The notes under the pieces are model-generated. The model saw only the letters and a program-made list of their open reading frames with translations. It did not search any database and was not told the DNA's origin. This document shows, piece by piece, positions 1 through 9,395 of a DNA stretch of 64,000 nucleotides (its first letter is position 1; each line of letters begins with the position of its first letter). The DNA comes from Rubripirellula reticaptiva (lineage in GTDB: Bacteria > Planctomycetota > Planctomycetia > Pirellulales > Pirellulaceae): NCBI RefSeq assembly GCF_007860175.1, contig NZ_SJPX01000003.1, positions 266,552-330,551 of the forward strand, written 5' to 3'. Position numbers and translations under genes: made by a program.

Positions 1-93
1 AGAACCGAATGAGCATAGAACCTAGAGATCACCCATCGGGCACGTTATGCTGGAATCCTGCCAACTCCGACCACCCGTTTGGAACGCATCTCT

Positions 94-1548
94 ATGTTCT
101 TCATCTACGGCACCGACGCGCCGTTGTACCACTATCCGATCGTGACGTCGGTGATGGTAGTGATCAACGTGGTGGTCCACTGGGCGATCTTTATGACCGG
201 CGTTGACGTGACGCCTTGGATCTTGGCGTTTGGCGATGGCTACCATCCAATCCAGATGGTGACGCACAACTTCCTGCACATGGGTTGGTTCCACCTGATC
301 GGAAACATGCTGTTTCTGTTCCCATTCGGCTTGGTCGTTGAAGGCAAGATTGGCTGGGCACGCATGTTGGCTTTATACATGGCGATCGGAACCGTCCAAG
401 GATTCACTCAACAGACGATGATGTTGCCGTTCGACACCGGCAGCGATGCGGCCGAGATGGTCGCGATGTTTGATTCCCCCGACAGCCCGCTTGATGAAGA
501 CGTCAAGAAAGAACTGAAAAGTCAGTGGCGCAAAGATCTGATGCAAGAGGGGTTTGGATCCCTAGGTGCGTCCGCCGTCATCTTTGGATTGTTAGCGGTG
601 TGCGTGATCTGGGCGCCAAGCAACAACTTCGACGTCTACTTTCGCTGGGGGCTGTTCATGCCAGCGCCCGACGGCGGGATTCGCGAATGGGCGATCTCGA
701 CAGTGTGCGCGATGTTTGTCGCCAAAGAGATGTTCATGTTTTGGTTGATGGGAATGCCGCTCAGCAGCGAAGCATTGCACCTGAACGGTTTTATCGTAGG
801 TGCCGCGTGCGGCGCGGGCATGTTGGTTTGGGGGTGGGTCGACTGCGAAGGCTACGACTTGATTTCGATCTGGGGCGGCAAGCCTTACAAAGCCAAGGCG
901 ATCGCCAAACGCGAAAGGGAAGAGCGGGCCAAGCATTTGCAATCGTTAAAACCGAAGGGGCCACCACAGGCGGTGATTCCAAAAATGCCGCATCAAATTC
1001 AGTCCAACGTTATGGCGACTACGACGCCTTCGCCAGACACGCCCGATTTGATACCGGGTGATCCGGTTGCATTCGCCGGCGCTCGGACGGCGGTGAAAGT
1101 CAATCTGTTCGATCATGACTTAAGCTTGCCTGACTTTGACGACGGAACCGTCTTGGTTGATCCGGTCGCACAAACGCGACAGGAAATCGACGCGTTGATG
1201 GCGCAAGAAGATTACGCAGGAGCGATTGCCTTATTTGCGGCCGAACGTAAAGTCGATCGACAGTTTGTGCTGCTGCCAGCTTCGCTTGCCCGTCTGGCTG
1301 CTGGACTGATCCGCAACCACCACACCAAAGCCGCCATCGCATTGCTGAAGATTGGCAGTGATGTTTACCCCGCAAATGCGCCTGAGTGGCGAACCCGAGT
1401 CGCCAGCCTGTACTTATCCGCCAGCCCAGCCGATCCAATCGCGGCAATCAAGCATCTGAAACAAGTTGACAAGCAGATGCTCAACTCGAAGACGCGAGAT
1501 CGGTTTCTGGCCGTTGCAAAACAGGCGAAGGAAATGGCCCGAGGCTAA
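94..1548 (+). CDS. Rhomboid family intramembrane serine protease with C-terminal helical extension
   Basis: Rhomboid proteases cut membrane proteins inside the bilayer with a Ser-His dyad. The motif HNFLHMGWFHLIGNM lies near residue 55, the serine motif GASA places Ser at about residue 160, and LHLNGF supplies the partner His at about 229. Several hydrophobic segments fill residues 1-265. A basic linker and a soluble helical region of roughly 150 residues follow, rich in Ala and Leu and possibly TPR-like, which simple rhomboids lack. The ATG at 94 is preferred; a TTG at 79 would add five residues. The next gene is on the opposite strand, so it seems monocistronic. Family assignment is secure, substrate unknown. 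Confidence 0.88.
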   Translation: MFFIYGTDAPLYHYPIVTSVMVVINVVVHWAIFMTGVDVTPWILAFGDGYHPIQMVTHNFLHMGWFHLIGNMLFLFPFGLVVEGKIGWARMLALYMAIGTVQGFTQQTMMLPFDTGSDAAEMVAMFDSPDSPLDEDVKKELKSQWRKDLMQEGFGSLGASAVIFGLLAVCVIWAPSNNFDVYFRWGLFMPAPDGGIREWAISTVCAMFVAKEMFMFWLMGMPLSSEALHLNGFIVGAACGAGMLVWGWVDCEGYDLISIWGGKPYKAKAIAKREREERAKHLQSLKPKGPPQAVIPKMPHQIQSNVMATTTPSPDTPDLIPGDPVAFAGARTAVKVNLFDHDLSLPDFDDGTVLVDPVAQTRQEIDALMAQEDYAGAIALFAAERKVDRQFVLLPASLARLAAGLIRNHHTKAAIALLKIGSDVYPANAPEWRTRVASLYLSASPADPIAAIKHLKQVDKQMLNSKTRDRFLAVAKQAKEMARG

Positions 1549-1595
1549 TGACACCGAGGCGATAACACCAAGAAAAGCAGACACCCGTTGGCCGG

Positions 1596-1802
1596 CTACC
1601 GCTGTTCGCGATACGTTTTCCAGCTCATGAAAATCATCGCTGAGCCGAGCACGACGAACACGATGTCCATCAACAGGCTGGCCGAACGCATCGGCGCAAC
1701 ATCTTGCATACCGGCGAACCCCATCGCGGCGTCGGCAAGGAACAGCACGACAATCAGAATGGACGCCACAAGGCTGATAAGACAAAGAGCCTTGGGCATC
1801 AA
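1596..1802 (-). CDS. Small two-helix membrane protein
   Basis: A 68-residue protein (67 if the second Met at 1799 is used). Residues about 5-28 and 42-60 are hydrophobic, separated by a short loop with Asp and Met, and the C-terminus is basic (KTYREQR). This two-helix pattern resembles short conserved hypothetical proteins of planctomycetes; that resemblance is from memory. The overlapping plus-strand frame has no hydrophobic pattern and is taken as a shadow. It sits alone between the rhomboid gene and the divergently placed aminotransferase gene. Function is unknown. Confidence 0.6.
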   Translation of the reverse strand: MMPKALCLISLVASILIVVLFLADAAMGFAGMQDVAPMRSASLLMDIVFVVLGSAMIFMSWKTYREQR

Positions 1803-1992
1803 ATTCCTCGTCGAAAGTCAGAGATCAGGAGATTAGTCATCAGGGTGCCGAATTCATGGGTGGGTCGCAGTATAGTTGCAATTCGCTGCGTTTCCCAAGC
1901 CTATCAAGGCCCGCTAAAGTAAACCGGCAAAGAGTAGCGTCTGGATGTGACGATTGCTCGGAACTTGACGCGTCTTTTTACGGGATTTCTTG

Positions 1993-3264
1993 ATGGCGAC
2001 GGGTAAAAACAGCTCGGCGATTTCTTCAGCCGATCATTCCAAGGCGGCTAGGATAACACCCAGCGCGGCGGCTGGGTTTACAGCAGACGCGGAAAAATTG
2101 CAAAACGACCCTTGGGGCTGGTGGCGTGAACAAATGCCAATCACGGACCAATGGGCGTACTTTGACCACGCCGCGGTTGCTCCGCTGAGCGGTCCAGCCA
2201 CCGAAGCCATCAAGCGGTGGGGCGATCAAGCTGCGTGCCAGGGTGACACCGTTTGGCCGCAGTGGTCGGCCAGCCTGGGCCGACTGCGCGACGCAACGGC
2301 CGTGCTGTTGAACTGCGCCTTGGCCGAAATCTGCCTGATTCCCAACACCACGACCGGTATCAACATCGTCGCCGAAGGGTTTCCCTGGCAGTCTGGCGAC
2401 AACGTGATCCTGCCGGACGGCGAATTCCCCAGCAACCTGTTTCCGTGGATGAACCAGCAATCCAAGGGCGTCGAAGTACGTATGATTCCTCGGCGAAGTG
2501 CGACCAATGGGTGCGGCGAAGTCCACGTCGATGACCTGATCGACGCCATCGACGATTCGACTCGAATCATCGCGGTTAGTTGGGTCGGCTACTCCAGCGG
2601 ATTCCGTCTTGATATCGACGATCTAGTCCGACGAGCCCACGAAAAGGGCGTGTTGGTGTTTTTGGATGCGATCCAAGGACTAGGAGTGTTCCCGCTTGAT
2701 CTCGCCCAAACTCCGGTCGATTTTTTGGCCGCCGACGGTCACAAATGGTTGCTTGGTCCGGAGGGAGCTGGCGTTGCGATGATCCGTCGCCAGCACTTGG
2801 AACTGCTTCGATGCACCAACGTGGGATGGGGCAGCGTCAAGAACTCTGCCAATTTCAACGCTCCCACGTTCGCACTTCGGGACGACGCAACGCGTTTCGA
2901 GCCCGGTTCGGCCAACATGGTCGGCGGTACGGCGCTAGCGGCCAGCATGGAAATTTTTCTGCAGATCCGCCGCGTCCATGGAAACGATGCGATCCAGAAC
3001 CAGGTCGTCGAACTCATCAAAAGCTTGGACTCGCAATTGAGATCTCTTGGTGCGACCACCGAATTGCCAACGCTCACCCATCAACGCAGCGGTATCCTGA
3101 ATTTCTCGGTCCCCGGCATCGATCCATCAACGTTTCGCGAACGGGGACTCCAAAAAAATGTCGTCACCAGTTGCCGAGGCAAGGGCGTACGAGCCAGCGT
3201 TCATGCTTACAATAACGACGACGATATTGCCCGTTTGGTCGAAGTCGCTCGCTCGTTCTGCTAA
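1993..3264 (+). CDS. Class V aminotransferase-fold PLP enzyme
   Basis: This belongs to the fold-type I PLP enzymes that include cysteine desulfurases and isopenicillin N epimerase. The Schiff-base lysine is Lys251 in DGHKWLLGPEGAG, preceded by the cofactor Asp in FLDAIQGLG. The protein opens with a polar extension of about 45 residues before YFDHAAVAPLS. I see no Cys loop typical of IscS/NifS and no Fe-S scaffold neighbour, so an aminotransferase or epimerase-like role is more likely than sulfur transfer. The ATG at 1993 directly follows a TTG at 1990. coaD begins 35 bases after its stop, so the two are probably co-transcribed. The substrate cannot be told. Confidence 0.85.
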   Translation: MATGKNSSAISSADHSKAARITPSAAAGFTADAEKLQNDPWGWWREQMPITDQWAYFDHAAVAPLSGPATEAIKRWGDQAACQGDTVWPQWSASLGRLRDATAVLLNCALAEICLIPNTTTGINIVAEGFPWQSGDNVILPDGEFPSNLFPWMNQQSKGVEVRMIPRRSATNGCGEVHVDDLIDAIDDSTRIIAVSWVGYSSGFRLDIDDLVRRAHEKGVLVFLDAIQGLGVFPLDLAQTPVDFLAADGHKWLLGPEGAGVAMIRRQHLELLRCTNVGWGSVKNSANFNAPTFALRDDATRFEPGSANMVGGTALAASMEIFLQIRRVHGNDAIQNQVVELIKSLDSQLRSLGATTELPTLTHQRSGILNFSVPGIDPSTFRERGLQKNVVTSCRGKGVRASVHAYNNDDDIARLVEVARSFC

Positions 3265-3299
3265 CCAGCTCGATCCACTCCTTTGTTTGGCCCATTGTG

Positions 3300-3794
3300 A
3301 TGCCTGATCCGCGCATCGCCGTCTACACCGGCTCGTTCGACCCGATCACCTTGGGACACCTGCATATCATCCGGCGGGCTGCGCCGCTATTTGACCAATT
3401 GGTGATCGGCATTGGCACCAATGCAGAGAAGACCTCGCTGTTTGCGCCGACGGAACGAGTCGAATTGGTCCGCGAAGTGACGGCCGAGTTGCCGAACGTT
3501 CAGGTCGAGACTTTCCAGGGCTTGGCCGTTGACTTTGTTCGCAGCGTCGACGCCCACGTGATGATTCGTGGCATCCGGCCGCTGACGGACATCGCGGGCG
3601 AGTTCACAATGATGATGGCCAACCATCAACTCGATCCCGGCATCGAGACGCTGTTCCTGATGGCCGCCGAACGGTTCGCACACATCAGCAGCTCGCTGCT
3701 GAAACAGATCGCGGCACTCAGCGACGACGACGAACAATTGGCCAAGTTCGTACCACGCCAAATCATCAAGCCACTAAGAAATCGACTGCGTTGA
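3300..3794 (+). CDS. coaD: Phosphopantetheine adenylyltransferase
   Basis: CoaD transfers AMP from ATP to 4'-phosphopantetheine, the penultimate step of coenzyme A synthesis. The N-terminus carries the nucleotidyltransferase motif TGSFDPITLGHLH, and the substrate and ATP contacts IRGIRPLTD and ISSSLLKQIA are present. The 164-residue length is normal. The ATG at 3300 is preferred to the GTG at 3297. The last codons and stop lie in the first unit of a 15-base triple repeat, so the C-terminal residues RNRLR come from repeated DNA. It is closely spaced behind the aminotransferase gene. Confidence 0.96.
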   Translation: MPDPRIAVYTGSFDPITLGHLHIIRRAAPLFDQLVIGIGTNAEKTSLFAPTERVELVREVTAELPNVQVETFQGLAVDFVRSVDAHVMIRGIRPLTDIAGEFTMMMANHQLDPGIETLFLMAAERFAHISSSLLKQIAALSDDDEQLAKFVPRQIIKPLRNRLR

Positions 3795-3822
3795 AATCGA
3801 CTGCGTTGAAATCGACTGCGTT
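3778..3822 (+). repeat. Three perfect 15-base tandem repeats at the end of coaD
   Basis: The unit GAAATCGACTGCGTT occurs three times without interruption at 3778-3792, 3793-3807 and 3808-3822. The first copy contains the last coaD codons and begins the TGA stop. Because the unit is 15 bases, changes in copy number leave the CoaD C-terminus unchanged. Confidence 0.95.
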
Positions 3823-3884
3823 AGACGCATACGCCCTGCGTTTGGCAGCCGAATGAAGACTTACAGGCCGGCCAGATTGATCAC

Positions 3885-5222
3885 TCAGACTTGCAGGATC
3901 GCCTGCACTGCCGCAACCAAAGCATCCGGGTTGTCGTGTGTGTAGGCGACGTCAGCGCCCTGTTTGGTGGCCAGCGTTTTGACTTGGCAACGCGACTCGG
4001 CCCATTCGTTTCCTCCGGCAACAATCGCAGCGGTAAAACCACGACTGTCGGCGTATTTCAATTGAGCGCCAAGTTTCTTGGGTTCGGGATAGACCTCGGT
4101 CCCAATGCCGGCCAAACGCAAATTGGCAGCCATTTTCAAGTAATCGTCACGGTGCGTTTCGTCAAAATAGGCGATCAAGACCGGCGCTGGCGTTGACGCA
4201 TCGGGCAACAGATTCAGTTGCTCCATCGCGGCCAACAATCGGTCCAATCCCAGCGAAGCGCCAATGCCCGGCAAATGCTGTTTCGTGTACAGACCGGCCA
4301 AGTTGTCATAGCGACCGCCGCTGCAGATGCTGCCGATCTCGGGCAAGTCATCGAGCGTCGTTTCGAAGATCACACCCGTGTAATAATCCAAGCCGCGGGC
4401 AATCGAGACGTCCAACTTCAAACGTCGCGCCGGCACACCCGACGCCAACGCACCGCGATAAATTTCAGTCAATCGCTCAATTCCCGCCGCAGCAGTCGCG
4501 TTGCCAGATGTGATGGCCGGCAATTGAGCCAAGACTTCCTCGGCCTCACCATCGCAACTTGCCAGCGCTAAGACAGCATCAGCTTGTTCACTGCTGATTT
4601 CTGCGACGCGGCACATTTCTTCGTGCGTTTTTTCGCGCCCAATCTTGGTCAGTTTGTCCAGGCTACGCAGCACCGGCACGGTCTTATCGGCCAGACCGTG
4701 TTGATCCAACAATCCAGACAAAATGGTGCGGTTGTTGATGCTGATCGTGAACCGGTCGAACCCGATCGCCTCAAGTAGTTGATTGATAACCGCAACAGCC
4801 TCGATGTCGGCCAAAACGGATGTCGTGCCGATGGTGTCAAAATCGCATTGCACGAATTCGCGGTAACGTCCCGCCTGCGGATTCTCGCCCCGCCATACTG
4901 GCGCGATGTGATAACGTTTGAATGGAGTTCCCAGCGTGCCGATGTGCTGGGCTGCAAACCGAGCGAGTGGTACGGTCAAGTCAAACCGCATGCCGACGTC
5001 ACGTCCGCCGTTGTCTTGGAATCGGTAAATTTGCCGATCGGTTTCGTCGCTTCCCTTGCCCGACAGAATCTCTAAGTACTCGAGCACCGGCGTATCGATC
5101 GGCGCAAACCCAAACGACCGGAATACCGTCCGCGCCGTCTGCATCATCTGCTCGCGAGGAATCATCACAGCGGGCAAGTAGTCGCGAAAGCCTTTTAAGG
5201 TACGAGGTTGAATCAGCGACAT
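3885..5222 (-). CDS. hisS: Histidyl-tRNA synthetase
   Basis: HisRS charges tRNA-His. Class II motifs are visible: the opening RTLKGFRDYLP, motif 2 around YHIAPVWRGENPQAGRYREF, the histidine motifs RGLDYYTGVIFE and GGRYDNL, and motif 3 LGLDRLL. A C-terminal anticodon-binding domain starts near residue 345. The start at 5222 (MSLIQPRTL) gives 445 residues, normal for the family; the frame stays open 22 codons further upstream but those residues do not look like HisRS. It ends 90 bases from coaD, convergent with it, and follows the YkgJ-like gene by about 85 bases on the same strand. Confidence 0.95.
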   Translation of the reverse strand: MSLIQPRTLKGFRDYLPAVMIPREQMMQTARTVFRSFGFAPIDTPVLEYLEILSGKGSDETDRQIYRFQDNGGRDVGMRFDLTVPLARFAAQHIGTLGTPFKRYHIAPVWRGENPQAGRYREFVQCDFDTIGTTSVLADIEAVAVINQLLEAIGFDRFTISINNRTILSGLLDQHGLADKTVPVLRSLDKLTKIGREKTHEEMCRVAEISSEQADAVLALASCDGEAEEVLAQLPAITSGNATAAAGIERLTEIYRGALASGVPARRLKLDVSIARGLDYYTGVIFETTLDDLPEIGSICSGGRYDNLAGLYTKQHLPGIGASLGLDRLLAAMEQLNLLPDASTPAPVLIAYFDETHRDDYLKMAANLRLAGIGTEVYPEPKKLGAQLKYADSRGFTAAIVAGGNEWAESRCQVKTLATKQGADVAYTHDNPDALVAAVQAILQV

Positions 5223-5306
5223 GGGATGGGGGACTCGGCAGTAGGCCAGAAAACAACCTGGCAAAGGATCGAACGGATGACGGAACACTGGAACAGTGCG
5301 TGCTGC

Positions 5307-5771
5307 TTAAGCAATCGGCAATCCCGACGGCTTTCGGCTTCTTAGCGAGTGTTCGGGTTTACGATCGGCCTCGGGAAACTGAGGACCGAAGAGCGCGTCG
5401 GCGTATTCGTCGATTTGTTCGGGGCTCTCGAAATATTTTTCGTAACACCAATCGTCTTCGAACTCACATTCCGCCGTCGTGTAGTCGCGACAAATCTGTG
5501 GGCGAGTTTCGTAAATGCCGCACATGTAATCGTCTCGCAAGTGCTTACACGTCGTGTGGACCAGCAAGTACCAAGTCGTGTCGTCAACAAACAAGCTAGC
5601 CCGGTCGTGCAGCAAGTACCAACGCATGAAATCGTAATCGCGACGAACGTCGGGTTCATCGATTGCCAACGCAAAGTAGTGACAGCACTTGGCCGTGCAG
5701 TGTTCACACAAGTTCTCGGATTTCGGATAGTCGCTGCGTCGGCGTTTGGTCGGAGGCGAGATGGTTGACAT
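5307..5771 (-). CDS. YkgJ-type cysteine-cluster protein
   Basis: A soluble 154-residue protein with a cysteine pattern typical of the YkgJ/UPF0153 family, which is thought to bind zinc or an iron-sulfur cluster. CEHCTAKCC lies near residue 22, followed by TCKHL, MCGIYETRPQICRDY, and two later Cys in AECEFEDDWC. The ATG at 5771 (MSTIS) is preferred over an in-frame TTG at 5786. It lies immediately upstream of hisS on the same strand. The biochemical role of the family is not settled and cannot be deduced here. Confidence 0.85.
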   Translation of the reverse strand: MSTISPPTKRRRSDYPKSENLCEHCTAKCCHYFALAIDEPDVRRDYDFMRWYLLHDRASLFVDDTTWYLLVHTTCKHLRDDYMCGIYETRPQICRDYTTAECEFEDDWCYEKYFESPEQIDEYADALFGPQFPEADRKPEHSLRSRKPSGLPIA

Positions 5772-6030
5772 GCTGTTAGATTCCAAAACGGCTGGCAGAG
5801 TGATCGATGACCGCTAATTGCCCAAGACATAAATTGCGTAGAACCACAAATTGCCTAGAATAATGGGCGGCAGTAGGGAAACGGTAACAAAGCCACAAAC
5901 CGGATCAAGCCCCGTGCCAATTCAGCCCGATTCTGCCCCTATAACTCTGGTCGACGGGCAGCAGCGCCACGAGAACTCCCCCCAAACGCGACATCCCGGG
6001 GTCGGCAAAAACGACGTTCCATAGAATACT

Positions 6031-6954
6031 GTGTCCAGATGGCCGATCACCCGATGCGGCCAGCGTCATTGTTTGGGAGTTCGCAATACTGTGGAAGTCG
6101 TCATTACCGCCCTCGGTCCCGACAACGTTGGATTGGCCGATCCGATCATTCACCACGTCACAGGACGGGGGGCACGGATCGCGGAAATCCAGATGTATGA
6201 CCACGACGAAGAACAACTGTTCGCGATGATTTGTCGGATCGACATTCCACCGAACGAGTACGAACCGCTGGTCGACGCGATGCGGCAAATCGGCGACCAC
6301 ACCAAACTTGCGATCCGAGTCTGGGGCAGCCAACGACACCCCGGCAAGAAACCTCGCGTCGCGGTCTGTGGAACGTATGTCGAACACACACCGCGCGCCG
6401 TTTTAGAAGCGATCGCCGACGGAACGATCGATGCCGAAGCAGCGGTGCTGATCAGCAACCGAAAAAAGCTGGCACCACTGGCCGCCGAGTTTGACATCCC
6501 GTTCCGAATGATTGGTGATGCCCAAGGCAGTGCTGATGATTCACAAATGGTGGTCGCACTCGACGAGTTCGACGTCGACTACATCGTGCTGGCCCGGTAC
6601 ATGCGCGTCTTGCCGCCATCGACTTGTTGGCAGTACGCGGGGGGGCGGATCATCAACCTGCACCACGGATTGCTGCCTGGGTTCCCAGGATTTCGTCCCT
6701 ACCATGATGCCTTCGCCGCTCGGATGCTGACCTTTGGCGCCACGTGCCACTTCATCATTCCCGAACTCGACGCAGGCAACCAAACGATCAACCAACGAAC
6801 CTTCTCGGTCGCACCAGGTACATCGCTCGAAACGATCATCGAAAAGGGCGGCCGAGAAAACGAGCCCGCATGCTTGGTCGAAGGCGTGCGCCGAGTCGTC
6901 AATCGCGAAGTCTATCTGCACTTCCACCGAGTCGTCGCAAGAGCGCAGGTCTGA
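6031..6954 (+). CDS. purU: Formyltetrahydrofolate deformylase
   Basis: PurU hydrolyses 10-formyl-THF to THF and formate, balancing one-carbon units. An N-terminal ACT-like domain (VVITALGPDNVGLADPI) precedes a formyltransferase-fold domain. The catalytic triad is present at the family spacing: Asn209 and His211 in INLHHGLLPG and Asp247 in PELDAG, counted from 6031. The usual serine after the His pair is Gly here. The start is uncertain: GTG at 6031, TTG at 6073 and GTG at 6091 are all in frame, and the conserved domain begins only at 6091. It is convergent with tsaB, 52 bases away. Confidence 0.88.
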   Translation: MSRWPITRCGQRHCLGVRNTVEVVITALGPDNVGLADPIIHHVTGRGARIAEIQMYDHDEEQLFAMICRIDIPPNEYEPLVDAMRQIGDHTKLAIRVWGSQRHPGKKPRVAVCGTYVEHTPRAVLEAIADGTIDAEAAVLISNRKKLAPLAAEFDIPFRMIGDAQGSADDSQMVVALDEFDVDYIVLARYMRVLPPSTCWQYAGGRIINLHHGLLPGFPGFRPYHDAFAARMLTFGATCHFIIPELDAGNQTINQRTFSVAPGTSLETIIEKGGRENEPACLVEGVRRVVNREVYLHFHRVVARAQV

Positions 6955-7006
6955 ATACGAACGCTGGCGGTAATGGATCTTGTCGACGATGAACGAAGCA
7001 CCAGCA

Positions 7007-7801
7007 TCAACCGGTTTCCGCTGCCTTTTCTTCTGCTGAACTTGCCTTCAAATACCGAGGCACCAATTCCATCGGGCTGACGAAATCGCCTTTGGCTGCG
7101 GCTAGCAGCCCCAGCAGTCCGACGCCGATCGCGTCACAGGCAGGCTCCATGCGTCGATCGGCCAGGGCACCAAATGGCTTGGCGTCACCGGCGATCGAAA
7201 GTGTCCCGGATTGAAAACTAACGTCACGATTGAGGTCCCCTTGGAACTCTGCCATCGGCCGAACTCGCACGTCGTCCGGCAGTGCTGACCATCCCGACAA
7301 ATCCGAGTCGATCGGCGGCAACAAGGTTGCGCGTTGGAAACGGCCTTCAAAAACTTGTCCTCGATAGGCATCCAAAGCGACCAGAATCTCGTCAATCGAA
7401 GGATTCGCGTCGAACTGGGCAGCCGCGATCGCAGCCAACGAATCGACCGCGACAAGGCGGACGTGCAGGGCATAACTCAACGTCTTTGCCGTCGTCACGC
7501 CAATTCGAAGTCCGGTGAACGATCCAGGACCAGCGGCAATCGATATGAGTTGAATCCGCTGTTCTGAACCCCGCGATCCGGAAACAGGTCCCCGCAAATC
7601 GGAAATAACTGATTCGATCACGGTTGTAATCGTTGCGGCAGATCGACGCGTTGGGTCGAGTGAGACGGATCGAACGGGGCAATCATTGGAAAAAAGCGCC
7701 ACCGACCCCGCTCTTGATGTCGTCTCGATTGCCAATTGCAGGCTATGCTTAACGTCCAAGTTGGTCGCAAAGGAATCCATGTCTGTGGGATTGCCGGTCA
7801 T
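7007..7801 (-). CDS. tsaB: tRNA threonylcarbamoyladenosine biosynthesis protein TsaB
   Basis: TsaB is the TsaD partner in making t6A at position 37 of ANN-decoding tRNAs. The ASKHA-fold signature LAIETTSRAGSVALF is near the N-terminus, followed by the characteristic IAAGPGSFTGLRIGVTTAK. The length of 264 is slightly above the usual 220-240, the excess being N-terminal and in a mid-protein loop. A second Met at 7780 would remove seven residues. No tsaD, tsaE or rimI gene adjoins it. Confidence 0.9.
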   Translation of the reverse strand: MTGNPTDMDSFATNLDVKHSLQLAIETTSRAGSVALFSNDCPVRSVSLDPTRRSAATITTVIESVISDLRGPVSGSRGSEQRIQLISIAAGPGSFTGLRIGVTTAKTLSYALHVRLVAVDSLAAIAAAQFDANPSIDEILVALDAYRGQVFEGRFQRATLLPPIDSDLSGWSALPDDVRVRPMAEFQGDLNRDVSFQSGTLSIAGDAKPFGALADRRMEPACDAIGVGLLGLLAAAKGDFVSPMELVPRYLKASSAEEKAAETG

Positions 7802-7876
7802 TTTTGATTAACTCTACAATTACGTTTTGCCCGACTCGGCCAAACCAAACCCCATCGAAGCCCCAGGAATTCACCG

Positions 7877-8635
7877 GTGAAGCGAGCGTTGATCAGCGAC
7901 ATCCATGGAAACCTCGAAGCTCTCGAGGCGGTGCTGGCGGACATTGATGTCATGTCGGTTGACGAAATTTATTGCTTGGGCGATATCATCGGCTATGGTC
8001 CTAATCCTTGCGAGTGCCTTGATTTGGTCATTCGGCACTGCAAAGCCACGATTCTAGGGAATCACGATCAAGCGGCCCTGTTTGATCCAGATGGGTTCAA
8101 TCCGATGGCACTTCAGGCGATTTATTGGACTCGCGACCAACTTGATAACGGCCCTGGCTCGTCGGCGCAAATCAACAAGCGATGGGACTTCCTTGGCGAA
8201 CTTCCACGCCAAGTCGATGAAGGCGAGTTCAAATTCGTCCACGGTTCCCCGCGTGACCCCACCAACGAGTACGTATTCCCTGAATACGTCTTTGACACTC
8301 GAAAAATGGAAATCTTATTCGGCAAGGTTTCCCAGTTTTGCTTCATGGGGCACACACACCTTCCCGGTGTATTTACCACAGAATGCGAATTCATTTCCCC
8401 TGATGAATGCGACCATCACTACAAACTTGGTCGCGAAAAGGTGCTAGCCAACGTTGGCAGCGTCGGTCAACCACGCGATGACAATAACAAGTCGTGTTAC
8501 GTCATTTTAGACACCGATGAAAATTCACTGACGTATCGCCGCGTCGATTACGATCGTGACAAAACGGCCAACAAGATTTACAACATTCCTGATCTGTCCG
8601 ACGCGCTGGGCGATCGCCTGAAGCACGGACGTTGA
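7877..8635 (+). CDS. Metallophosphoesterase, first of a tandem pair
   Basis: A calcineurin-like phosphoesterase of the short YfcE/ApaH-like class. Metal-binding motifs are in order: SDIHGNLEALEAV near residue 6, LGDIIGYGP, LGNHDQAAL, VHGSPR, and MGHTHLPGVF, then NVGSVGQPRD near residue 195. All expected Asp, Asn and His ligands are present. The 252-residue protein is followed after one base by a paralogue of exactly the same length, so the pair arose by duplication and is probably one transcript. The start ATG at 7877 is written gtgaagcg, that is GTG. The substrate is unknown; bis-nucleotide or phosphoprotein hydrolysis are both possible. Confidence 0.87.
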   Translation: MKRALISDIHGNLEALEAVLADIDVMSVDEIYCLGDIIGYGPNPCECLDLVIRHCKATILGNHDQAALFDPDGFNPMALQAIYWTRDQLDNGPGSSAQINKRWDFLGELPRQVDEGEFKFVHGSPRDPTNEYVFPEYVFDTRKMEILFGKVSQFCFMGHTHLPGVFTTECEFISPDECDHHYKLGREKVLANVGSVGQPRDDNNKSCYVILDTDENSLTYRRVDYDRDKTANKIYNIPDLSDALGDRLKHGR

Positions 8636-8636
8636 T

Positions 8637-9395
8637 GTGACAAGAACCGCCATCCTAAGTGATATCCACGGAAACTTAGCCGCACTCGAAGCCGTTATGG
8701 AAGACGTTCGCGGCGAAAATGTGGATCGCATCGTTTGTTTAGGTGATGTGATCGGTTACGGCCCGTCGCCATGCGAATGCCTCGATCAGGTCATGGAATT
8801 TGATTTCTGCGTCTTGGGTAACCACGACAGCAGCGCGTTATTCGATCCGGAAGGATTCAATATCGCCGCCGAACAAGCCATCTTTTGGACTCGTTCGCAG
8901 ATCGAATGCGGTCAAGACGGCCCCGAAGCCAGCCAGCGGCGGATGAAATATCTGTGCTCGTTGCCGCGATTGGTCGACGAAGGCGACACCATGTTCGTTC
9001 ACGGATCGCCACGCAGCCCAACCAACGAATACGTCTTTCCCGAAGACACGCAAAACATCAAGAAGATGGAAAAGCTGTTCTCGCTGGTCACTCACCTGTG
9101 TTTCCAAGGACACACTCACGTCCCAGGCGTCTTCACCAGCGATCTGCGATTCATCCGCCCCATCGACACGGGTTTCGGATACTCTGTCGCCGACAAGACT
9201 CAGCGATTGCTGGTCAACGTAGGCAGTGTGGGACAACCACGTGACGGCGATTCAAGAAGTTGCTACGTCATCTACGATGACGAGAAACTTGAATTCCGTC
9301 GAGTCGTGTACGACATTGAACGAACGGTCAAGGCAATTGAAGCCGAACCTGATCTCGATGATCTTTTGGGCTATCGCCTTCGCGAAGGTCGATAA
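8637..9395 (+). CDS. Metallophosphoesterase, second of a tandem pair
   Basis: A paralogue of the preceding gene, also 252 residues, with the same motifs: LSDIHGNLAALEAV, LGDVIGYGPSPCECLD, LGNHDSSAL, FVHGSPRSPTNEYVFPE, QGHTHVPGVF and NVGSVGQPRDG. By eye more than half of the positions match, and the matched stretches run through the whole protein. Both copies keep a full metal site, so neither looks inactive; divergence lies in the region after GNHD and between the two His motifs, which may alter substrate choice. It starts with GTG one base after the first gene's stop, implying translational coupling. Confidence 0.87.
   Translation: MTRTAILSDIHGNLAALEAVMEDVRGENVDRIVCLGDVIGYGPSPCECLDQVMEFDFCVLGNHDSSALFDPEGFNIAAEQAIFWTRSQIECGQDGPEASQRRMKYLCSLPRLVDEGDTMFVHGSPRSPTNEYVFPEDTQNIKKMEKLFSLVTHLCFQGHTHVPGVFTSDLRFIRPIDTGFGYSVADKTQRLLVNVGSVGQPRDGDSRSCYVIYDDEKLEFRRVVYDIERTVKAIEAEPDLDDLLGYRLREGR

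Noticed and set aside
1-93. Short plus-strand frame starting at position 9
   Set aside because: It overlaps the rhomboid gene in another phase and has no recognisable features.
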